From contig JAJEKV010000054.1 in the NCBI GenBank assembly GCA_021234155.1, forward strand, positions 6,842,655 to 6,906,654: 64,000 bases of DNA, written 5' to 3'. The notes under the pieces are model-generated. The model saw only the letters and a program-made list of their open reading frames with translations. It was not told where the DNA came from and did no database searches. Positions 55,965-64,000 of the stretch are shown one piece after another. This DNA is from Isoetes taiwanensis. Its lineage: Eukaryota > Streptophyta > Lycopodiopsida > Isoetales > Isoetaceae. A program made the translations under genes and the position numbers. Numbering within the stretch: position 1 is the stretch's first letter; the number at the start of each line of letters is the position of its first letter.

Positions 55965-57165
55965 AGTAGGCATCACAACAATCTCTTTGCTTCTTGCAAC
56001 CGGTGTCTGCAGCAGGCTTTAAAGTCTTATTGAAGGTGGTCTTAACCAACAGCACACATCTAGAGACTTACTAGCATATCAACGTCATCATACAAGCATC
56101 CTTGGAGCTATGACTACCTAAGAGATCACAACATGAGGTATTTTTATGTTGGTTTTGATCTTTTTGGAAGATTGCAAGGAGCCCGGTCGTGAAGTCACGG
56201 ATGTAAATTTATTCTTTGTTTGAGATCTTTTTTACGTATGATAATTTTTCTATTAGTCATGATCAAAATTTACAACAATGATTAGGCCGAGATAGGTTCT
56301 TAGGAAATCAGCTTGTTTAGATATATGATAAATTTGGAGCTCTGCAGAATGCCCCGCGCAGTGTTTGATAATATGTATATGAAGAATATATTACGGATTA
56401 TAATGCTTCCGACTTCCACTCATCTAGGCCTTATTATTGAGGCACGAAGTGCTTGGAAAAATGGGTGAGAAGGGTTTGGTATCATGGAATGTGATGCTTG
56501 CAAGATATCTTTGAACAAAGATTCCTACTCAAACCAATTGAGCTCTTTATGGAAATGCCCACCATGATTTGATTTCTGAAATGCCATAGTTAATATATCG
56601 GGCATGGGGAGCTTAAAAAGCTTTAATATTTTCTCGATTAGATGCCTCAAAGGATGGGTTCGGTGAACTATCATGGTTGCAAAGTTTGTGCATTAAAAAG
56701 GACAACTAAAAAGCGACACTTGAATTGCTTGAGAAAATTTTTGTTCACAATGCGGTTTCATGGGTGGACCACAGTTTGTTGGTTTTGCACACCATGGAAA
56801 TCTCATTGATGTCAAAACCTATTTATGAAAATGCCTCCGTATGATGTGATCTCACGGAATGCAATGATTGATGCACATGCCCGAGGGAATGGAGCTGACT
56901 CAAAGGTGCTATTGAGAGGTTTGAACAAATGCCATCGAAAGATGTGGTGTCTTGGAGTGCTATTACATCTGCATATTAACATGGTCAATTTTCATCATGG
57001 ACAAGGAAAACATGATGTTCAACTTTTTCAGCAAAAAGGGATGATGCCTAACAGTGTCATATTTGACAACATTGTTTTTGCATGTAGTCATGATGGCATG
57101 TCAAACCTAGGCTGCCATTTCTTTGTTTCCATGTCTCAAGCTCATCACCTAGGGAATGGCAGGGG
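55965..57165 (+). pseudogene. Pentatricopeptide-repeat (PPR) protein pseudogene
   Basis: Weak PPR blocks start near 55990. At 56308 GNQLVxIYDKFGALQNA and SVFDNMYMKNILRI fit the xNxLVxMYxKxGxxxxARxVFDxMxxRNVxxW pattern. At 56825 MPPYDVISRNAMIDAHARGNG follows, then at 57015 QLFQQKGMMPNSVIFDNIVFACSHDGMSNLGCHFFVSMSQAHHL, very close to the ACSHxGxxxxGxxYFxSM block of plant PLS-class PPR proteins. Such proteins bind organelle RNA for editing or processing. Stops and frameshifts lie between the blocks, and the usual E/DYW end is missing. The family is very large in plants, so a dead copy is unsurprising. Confidence 0.8.
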
Positions 57166-57304
57166 GTTATGCTACATAGAAAAATGGTCTCATCTGTTTT
57201 TGCATGTGTGTTATTTTATCATCATTTATGTTACACATATCTCTCTAGTTCATAGCATACTAACAATGCAAACATGCACATGCCGATTATTTAAGGATAG
57301 ATAA

Positions 57305-57483
57305 GTTTTGTGTGTAATTATATGAATCTCTATGGTTATGTTTAATGTCATTTTGCAATGTAATCTATCTCATTTATTGAAGAACAAAAAAGGTCCCCCT
57401 TTACATGTTGTTTTTTATTTTAAATGTTTTGAATATGTCTATAATACCATTATAGATGTTGTGTATTTTGTTCATCCATCCCT
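57305..57483. other. No gene recognised
   Basis: AT-rich sequence directly after the PPR remnant. Confidence 0.4.
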
Positions 57484-57640
57484 ACACCATCTCTAAGACC
57501 CCAAAGGGGCCATAAAAATTTTTAGTTAACACAAACCATTATATCCAAACACTTTTAAATTAAATTCCTCCTAAAACCCTTGGGTGCATATTCATCTGAG
57601 GGGGATGACATAGGGCGACAAGAGCCCTTTTCACACTCCC
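57484..57640 (+). repeat. Dispersed repeat family B, copy 2
   Basis: CTAAGACCCCAAAGGGGCC, AACACAAACCATTA, CACTTTTAAATTAAAT, CTTGGGTGCATATTCA, GGGGGATGACATAGGGCGACAAGAGCCCT: the same order as 16470-16720, but without the inserted AACAC repeats. Confidence 0.65.
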
Positions 57641-58109
57641 TTTGCATTGACAGATCAATTTGGACCGAGACATCTATGAGATCGTCATACTATACTAAGA
57701 GGCTGGTAAAGCTACCTCGGCGAGAACAATTGAAGCCCAAAATTATGCCAATTTATTGAATAGGCCCACAAATTTGTCTTCAGAATGACAAGCGTGCACG
57801 GGTATTACGTGTTGCTTTCTTAGATGCGGTCTTCCCTCGATCCAAAAGCGGCATTGCCGGTTCAAATGTTTAACCTTTCGGTTTTCCCAAGACACAGAGG
57901 GGCACAAAGCCAAAGCTTCTCTGGCGGCCTAGAGTGCCTCGTCGGTTGTGTGGCGCCCGCTCTGAGTAATTTTGTCGAGAGGTTGCTAATGGATAGGGGT
58001 TAGCCTTGGGGCCCGGCTTTACGAAAACCAATTTCTGACTCCAAATCTGGACATCTTGGAATTTTTTTTGTTTTTTGGGATAGAATATATACCCCTTACG
58101 GAAGTATTA
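57641..58109. other. No gene recognised
   Basis: Higher GC than its surroundings. It may be the 5' untranslated region of the LINE that follows, but no boundary is visible. Confidence 0.35.
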
Positions 58110-59240
58110 AGGCTACCTTACCAAAGGAATTCTATCACGATAGTCGATCGCGAAACCACCACGGTGTTTTATATGTCGAGGCGATGGCCGATAACACCCG
58201 GCGGCGGCCAGAAGAGAGCGAATCTGTGAAAGTACCAATGAGTCAAGGGGACCTCGGGGATTTTTAAAGCCTTGAGATGAACAAGCGACTAGAGTCGAGG
58301 ATCCCGAGCATGGATGCACTCAACACGCTGGCAGAAACGTGTAACCGCAACAAAATAGCCATCTCCAGTATGGACGTGAGGATAGGAGACAAGCGAGGAG
58401 ATGCAGCGCAGAATAGACAAGATTGAAGAGGAGAAAGCTAAAATTCTATAGAGGTTGGTTGAGTTAGAGAAATCAAATGTTGAATTAGATGCATAGGAGT
58501 CATTTGATATGATAAAGCCACATATCATGGAATTTGAGGGAGGAATAGAATTAAGCATGGCGTTAGGTTGATAGGAGTAAGCGGAGAAACCTAATGAGGA
58601 CATATATCGTGGCTACTTGCGAGAGATAATAGAGGCGGCGTTTTCAAGGAACACTTTGGAGCATCGTTGTCAAAAGCGATCTTGAGGCAGGCCAATGGAG
58701 AGGGAGGTCGAGGCACAAAAACGACGAGGGACTGGCGGCCCGGAGAGAGAATAATTATGGGATCGAGGCCGAGAATGGGATCAAAGTATAGGAGGTTTGG
58801 GCTTATGCAACAGACCAAGGGCTGAAAGGGGAAGTAGCCAAAGCTAGGAGCTGAATCAAGCGGGGATACACGCCGGTGTCGGGAATGGCAAAGTCTACCT
58901 TCACAAGAGGGTAAGGAAACAGGCGATCCTGACGCAAGAACAGAATGTGGGGGCACAAGGATTAACAAAAGCAATGGAAGTAGAGAAGGAAAATATAAAC
59001 CCCCTAATGACCATACAAGCAGTGGAGGGCGGGTCCCGAGGGGAGGGCTACCTAAGCGATAACATTAGAAGGAATCAGCACAAAGGAGGCGAAAAGAAGC
59101 GGAAACGGGTCGACGAAGACCGAACACCACAATGTCGGGGTCATGGGCCCAACCCGACAATGAAGACCGAGGAAGACCGAGAAGAGGGCAACAGACAGAA
59201 TACGGAGACCCCAAAGGAGCAACCTCGAGGGAAGAGAGAC
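58110..59240 (+). pseudogene. LINE ORF1-like region
   Basis: Broken frames rich in Arg, Lys, Glu and Gly. The longest open piece (58947-59240 and beyond) has VEKENINPLMTIQ and GGEKKRKRVDEDRTPQ. No zinc knuckle or RRM is recognised, so the assignment rests on its position before the endonuclease and on its basic, hydrophilic make-up. Frames on the other strand here (58289-58974) are shadows. Confidence 0.4.
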
Positions 59241-59269
59241 AATATGGTATGTGTGTTGGGATTGTGCTA

Positions 59270-59558
59270 TGATACCAACATGGAAACAATCCAAGATGGA
59301 GTTGGCGGAGAGCCACTTGGTGCTGACCCCCGTAATATGTCTAGTAACATTAGAAGAATCATGGGAGCAAGCAGCGGCGAAGGCCGAAGTGGGGTCATGG
59401 GCCCATGAAATGAAAGATATCCCGAGCTATTCCGTGTTCCAAATGTTAAACTCTATATGTTGATGACATCTTGTCATGCAATATTTATATTTTGTACTTA
59501 TTCTCCATAATTAATGATTAAAAGCTTCATTCCCTCAAAAAAAAAAAAAAAAAAAAAA
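59270..59558 (+). mobile_element. Possible poly-A-tailed insertion inside the LINE
   Basis: Ends in 21 A at 59538-59558, preceded by an AT-rich 3'-UTR-like stretch (TTAAAAGCTTCATTCCCTC). Near its start, 59283-59307 is identical over 25 bases to the subtilase pseudogene at 43113-43137. The left boundary is uncertain. It could be the truncated end of a different LINE or a processed transcript fragment. Confidence 0.4.
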
Positions 59559-59569
59559 GATAAGGATTT

Positions 59570-60180
59570 CAAGATAGGGAGGGGAAGTCACGGGGCTGGC
59601 ACATTATGTGAAGAATAGTGTAGCTAACGATGCATGTATTTTACATTCGGATATCAATAAAAGATACATGGTCTTAAATATTCAATTACAAAACAAACAA
59701 GACCTAATTACGATCATAGCATATTACATGAAACAATGACAAGTTAGAAGCTGGTAGACACGGGGAGAGCATGATGAAATAGAAAGAACGAGGGGCCAAT
59801 GATTCTAATAGGGGATTTAAATGCGAGCAGGATAGGAAATTGGCACAAAACACAAACATTGATGAAGCAGGATGGTCCGGATGATATATCTGCAAGAACA
59901 GGGAGGGAAGAGAATCTGAAGACAAAGCCCGGGAGATCAAAAAGGTGGATTAATTGCTTTCGAAGTATGTCTGGCGGCGAGGGGTAATCATAGCTAATGG
60001 GGTGCAAAAATGGGAAGGATCGGGGGAACTTCCACGAGCCTAAATACACCACGGGAAGAGTATAAAATAGATTATGTAATTATGAATGGTCAAGCAATGG
60101 AAATAGTCGCGGTTTATGCTATTGGAATGGCCGACTGGGAAAAAGGGAGAGTCCTGAGACCTATCTGATTAACACTCAAA
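59570..60180 (+). pseudogene. LINE endonuclease domain (APE type)
   Basis: At 59799 MILIGDLNASRIGNW matches the GDFNARIG block, whose Asp and Asn bind the metal and substrate. At about 60068 IDYVIMNGQAMEIV matches the IDYVIxxxxxxxxV block, followed by a region where SDHxPL is expected but degraded. The first catalytic blocks before 59700 are weak. In active LINEs this enzyme nicks the target DNA to start reverse transcription. Confidence 0.7.
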
Positions 60181-60779
60181 GGGGAGAAGCGGACACATGC
60201 TGATAATACATGGGAAAAGGAGAAAGAGAAGGCAAAGATAAAAATCAATTTCGGGTTAAGTATCTGAGACACATTCCTTACACGTCAAAGGCGAGAAATG
60301 GGAAGATGGGAATGGGGAAAGCATAAAGGCGGATGACAACGGCAACATCCTTAATGACATCATGGTAAGAGTGGCAACAGAGGTATTCGGAAAAAAAGAA
60401 AGAACCCACGGGAAGAGCAATGCTTTTAAGGCCTCGTATGGTATGATGAGGAATCTGAGGGAACAAAAGAAGGGTCAAAGAACATATAGGGAAGGAGGCG
60501 TATCGGTCGAAAAGAGTAGAATACTTAAAGACCCATTGAAGTTAAAGCGGAACAAAACTTGGTGCAGCACCAATGGGGTCTCGCCCGGTTGCTTAAAAGG
60601 CAACTCGGGGAGTTTTACGGAAGGGATTTAAAAAGAAGGGAGGGGGAACATGAAAGCGAGAAAATGAATAGGACACCATTGGGCGGTCGGATGGGAGAAA
60701 TATCCGGAGAAATTATACAAGAGGCGGGGGCATCTTCAATGCCAATACCAACATTGCGAGAATATGGATAAGCCGTGTT

Positions 60780-61700
60780 TCAACATGCGAGGAAGTAATG
60801 AAAGCCTTAAGCGGGATGGCTAATCACAAAGCCCCTGGATCTCACGGACTAACAGGTGGAGTTACTAAAAGTGTCTTTGAAAGCATTAATAGGGAAACAA
60901 GTCACCGCGGACATTTTCAAGCGGCATAATATATCTGGGGGCTTCCAGGCAGCGGTGGACATACAACGAGAGTCATACCTTTACACAAGGGGAAGTAGAC
61001 AATATCCCGGAAACTATAGGACAATAATGGTGAGCTCCATCTTACAAAATGGTTCTAAAAGCCCGGATAGCAAATTGAAATAATGGGCGAAGCGGAAAAT
61101 CACGAGGGCATAGGGACAAAGCGGGTTTTGGGCCCGGAACACTCAACCACAGACCATCTAGTAACCTCTGGATATTAATAGAGTAGAACAAAGCACATGG
61201 AAAGAAAATAATTTCTTTGCTTTGTAGATTTTAGGAAAGCATTGACCACGGTCCAGGGAGAAGCTCCTACAAAGGTTGCTAGATGTGCAAGCTCAAAAAC
61301 ATGGTAGGATCGATTGCAAAGGCTGTACCATAGGGTATATGCAAAGATGGAGCAAGGAGGACAGGCAATAGGCTGTGATCTGAAGGCGTCAAACGAGGAT
61401 GGCCTCTATCCCCGAATTTATTTGGGATATATATAGATGCATTCTGAGGTTACATAGCGAAACGGTGGGGGGCGAATCGCCCCTACATTAGGAGATACCA
61501 AGGTACCTATTATGTTGTACTGATGATTTGAGCATGATGGCCACAAAGAATAAGGGGATGCACGGACTACTAAAGATCTTGGAAAACCTGCGAAAAAAAA
61601 TAGGGCTAGCATAAATCTTGCAAAACCAAGATAGTCATCTTGAATAAGAATAAGCATAGACCTTTTCAGTGCGAGGAGGCGCAATAGAAGAAGCAGCGGA
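60780..61700 (+). pseudogene. LINE reverse transcriptase
   Basis: Blocks in order: EEVMKALSGMANHKAPGSHGLTG (60790), PLHKGKxRQYPGNYRTI (near 60985, the KKGDxxxxxNYRxI block), FVDFRKA (61220, first catalytic Asp), a PLSPNLFGIYID string (61405), then LCTDDLSMMA (61513; YADD changed to CTDD, both Asp kept) and NLAKTKIVILNKNK (61610). The spacing is normal for non-LTR RT. Several stops and frameshifts make it dead. Confidence 0.82.
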
Positions 61701-61899
61701 ATATATGTATCACGGGTATGATGCACATGGCACGGGGAAATGGGCTAAGGGTGCAGACACAAGGTTCCAATCAGCCATAGGGAGCTATTTTAGTATGAAA
61801 AACTTCTGCAATAAAAGTAGAATAATCGACTGGGACATTAAATGTTACTTATTGGTCTGATAGTATACGATGCAATTATCACCTAATTTGAAGCTTGGG

Positions 61900-62450
61900 G
61901 GCGAGTTCATTAGAGGAAAAATGAGATCACATTTTGTCCCATTAAGGGATGCTTAAAATGCCATGTCAGCTTTTTAAACTGTCCAATAAGAGAAGAGCTC
62001 TAGTATATCTCATTCCAGTATTATGTGGCAGCCTGTAATTAATGCAGCTGCAACTAACTTCTGTACTATCATTTTTTCATTATAACTTTTGATCCAGAAC
62101 TCCGATTCAAGAACTTTTTGTAGCAATGGGTTTGTCTTCACAAGATCTATCTAGTGATAACCCATTCATACATCTTTTCACGATATAAATATATAAGAAA
62201 TGAGCAAAAATCATATTTTTTTTAAGGTTAATGCATATGACCATATTGAAATACATCATAACCATATATCATTGGAAAGATCTTTTCATTCCGCATCTAA
62301 TGCAACAAAGCGCCTTAACATTTTGACAAGTGGAACAAAAGTTATGGGAAAAACAACAACAATGAAGTTGTTGGTCTTTGCGATTAATTAGCGTTAATAG
62401 AGGGTATACATTCCATTGGAGGATATGGGGATGAAATGAGATCTCAAATT
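61900..62450 (+). other. AT-rich interruption of the LINE
   Basis: Base composition falls and no LINE motif is visible. A string TTCATTATAACTTTTGATCCAGA near 62078 resembles TCTTATCATAACTTTTGATCTAGA at 15776, hinting at a shared repeat. The 63-codon frame at 62200-62391 has no known match. Confidence 0.4.
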
Positions 62451-62769
62451 TCCTCTAATGTAACAGATAAAAAAATGGGACAAGCAGGAAGGAATCCTTA
62501 GACAATGGCACAAACAGAATTTAAGGTAAAGGCAAATCGCCACTAACAATCATGATACTCGAAACCGGGACAAAACCAATGGAGGTGAGAGCATGGGAAG
62601 GACCATTAGATACCTAATAAAGGACAATGCGAGGAGATCACCAAAGGGAAGTTGTCAAGTATTGCAATCATCGAGTCGACAAAGTCACACATTCTCATAG
62701 GCGGTGGATGGTTTAAGGAGGTAGCAAAGGTGGACGAGAAATGGGATTGAATCTGGCGACCTAATAAAC

Positions 62770-63085
62770 AAAGGCGCAAATGAAGAATGGGCTGATAGAG
62801 CTACAAAGAGCATGGTCGCAAAAATATCACGGGACCCAAAACACTACGGCTCATGACAGGTCTTCAACCCGGAGAATAGCAAATAGGACACGGATGTACC
62901 CGAGATGACCTACTAGGAAAAGCGGAAGAGACAATCGGCTAGATTCGGGATGGGGAGCCGCGATCCCAAGAAAAGAAAAGGACGGTGGAGGGAATAGAAA
63001 GGGGAGTGCGAATATCACGAGAATCTGCGACAGGGAGAGTGGAGATGAGAACCACATGATTAATGAGTGCCCGATATGCGGGAGA
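62770..63085 (+). pseudogene. LINE C-terminus: RNase H-like and zinc-finger-like traces
   Basis: At about 62778 ANEEWADRATKSMV resembles the GNExADxxAK end of an RNase H domain. At about 63026 CDRESGDENHMINECPICG resembles the C-x-x-C-x-E-xxxHxxxxCPxY cluster that follows. Both traces are short, but they are in the expected order before the tail. Confidence 0.5.
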
Positions 63086-63455
63086 CATCGGAGGCAGTCT
63101 GAGAAATATAATGGGGACAACGGTACATATTACGATGAAAAGGGCCAATCAATGAGACATTAAATCCGGGGAATGATGATCGGACACCGAAAGTTACTTG
63201 ATAAAGAGGGTTTGTAATATGAACCGCTGACAAGAGGCTCATAAACCCCACAAAAATTGTTGATTAAAGCTGATTGTTAACGACGCATCACCGCATACGA
63301 CCCGGCCCGTGTAAAAGCGGGTCTTTGGTAATAATAGGAAAAGGTAAGCCTTCAAAAAGGCTACATCAAAACAACGTGATGTGCTAGTAGCACCCTTTGG
63401 GGCTTCGCCCATGCTACAAAGTCCCCAATTTGAGGGGCACAAGGGACATTAATTT

Positions 63456-63473
63456 CTATTCTATTCTATTTTT
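63456..63473 (+). repeat. (TTCTA)n LINE tail
   Basis: TTCTATTCTATTCTATT follows a short 3' untranslated region. The same pentamer occurs at 53886 and 54034. Confidence 0.75.
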
Positions 63474-64000
63474 GGAACCAAAAAGTTGAGTCAATAATTT
63501 TATATGTAAGAAGATAATGTTAGGACATAGACTTAGGTCTCGGGTTTATTAATTTAGGGATGTGCTCCACAAATGTTGGAGGAGCGGATGGTTGTTGACA
63601 ACCATCCTGCGTTATAGCGAGATTAGAGGATAGGTGGTTTGTGTTTATGAGGGTTGTTCCGCGCACCCTTAGCCATGGAGAGGGTTATATGGGTTTGTTG
63701 GAAGAACAAACATCCCGAGGTTCCTTGGGTTGCTCATCGGCCGGTGCCTTGAGGGACCCGCCCGGTCGAGGGCTTTTCATTACCTACTTCCGTATTTCCA
63801 TTCAATCATTCACCCTTTCGTACCACCTCCCTTCGACTTTCCTCCTAGACCACCACCTCATGCCACATCTTCACATGTCCCTCCACATTCCATGGTCCCC
63901 ATAGTTAGTCCACCTTCCCGTCCTCCGATCTTACCATTCACCCTTAGTCGCACCTCCCTTCCCTTCCCTTCTAGACCACCATCCCTTCCTATGTCATCGT
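63474..64000. other. No gene recognised; CT-rich end of the window
   Basis: 63522 begins TGTTAGGACATAGAC, an LTR-like start, without supporting features. From 63780 on the plus strand is rich in CCACC, CCTTCC and CATTC, giving chance frames. Confidence 0.35.

Larger units (their letters stand above)
58110..63473 (+). mobile_element. Decayed full-length LINE with TTCTA-repeat tail
   Basis: Plus-strand order: ORF1-like region (58110-59240), APE-type endonuclease (59570-60180), reverse transcriptase (60780-61660), RNase H-like trace (near 62780), zinc-finger-like cluster (63020-63085) and a (TTCTA)n tail at 63456-63473. This order is that of plant LINEs that carry RNase H. The sequence is GC-richer than its surroundings. 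Two interruptions are likely: a poly-A-ended piece (59270-59558) and an AT-rich piece (about 61900-62450). Every domain is broken by stops. It differs clearly from the LINEs at 4.8-11.3 and 14.3-18.3 kb. Confidence 0.75.

Noticed and set aside
58289-59316. Minus-strand frames of 80-127 codons opposite the LINE
   Set aside because: They are antisense shadows of a GC-richer LINE sequence.

Overview
The window looks like nuclear DNA of a land plant with a large, repeat-rich genome. It carries Ty1/copia and Ty3/gypsy pol genes, LINEs of plant type, a pentatricopeptide-repeat (PPR) remnant of plant organelle-RNA type and a plant subtilase remnant. Base composition is AT-rich, and nearly every reading frame is broken by stops and frameshifts. 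A fern, another seed-free plant or a gymnosperm would fit, but the sequence alone does not settle the species. I found no intact host gene, no tRNA or rRNA gene and no CRISPR array.

Layout. 1-4.56 kb: the end of a gypsy-type LTR on the plus strand (to about 1041), then a small compound element with four 70-bp repeats, two TATA boxes and a decayed coding cassette, then a plus-strand gypsy pol fragment. 4.8-11.3 kb: a LINE on the minus strand, split inside its endonuclease domain by a near-complete 5.29-kb copia element with 518/516-bp LTRs and a perfect 5-bp target duplication. 12.4-13.1 kb: a possible further LINE remnant. 14.3-18.3 kb: a plus-strand LINE cut up by a 60-bp minisatellite and dispersed repeats. 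18.8-21.5 kb: a dispersed repeat, then a 5'-truncated copia element (minus). 22.2-28.5 kb: a gypsy element (minus) with gag, protease, RT, RNase H, integrase, a chromodomain-like tail and one 1.5-kb LTR. 31-33.6 kb: a short-repeat array beside a decayed minus-strand gene that looks like a DNA-transposon transposase of a family I cannot name. 34.5-38.1 kb: a 1.6-kb block present twice. 40.1-44.4 kb: a SNAP-like gene remnant and a subtilase pseudogene, the latter between two copies of one repeat. 44.4-47.9 kb: a duplicated block dominated by a 10-11-bp-period AGATTC minisatellite. 48-54.3 kb: more repeat copies and one exon-like fragment resembling plastid phytyl-ester-synthase/acyltransferase proteins. 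56-57.2 kb: a PPR pseudogene. 58.1-63.5 kb: a plus-strand LINE with endonuclease, RT, RNase H-like and zinc-finger-like regions ending in a TTCTA-repeat tail.

The genes do not form a pathway. They record successive insertions: transposons into transposons, plus pieces of host genes (subtilase, SNAP-like, acyltransferase-like, PPR) decaying among them. The most unusual items are the transposase-like gene with its flanking repeat array, the evenly spaced four-copy repeat with TATA boxes, and the helically phased AGATTC arrays.
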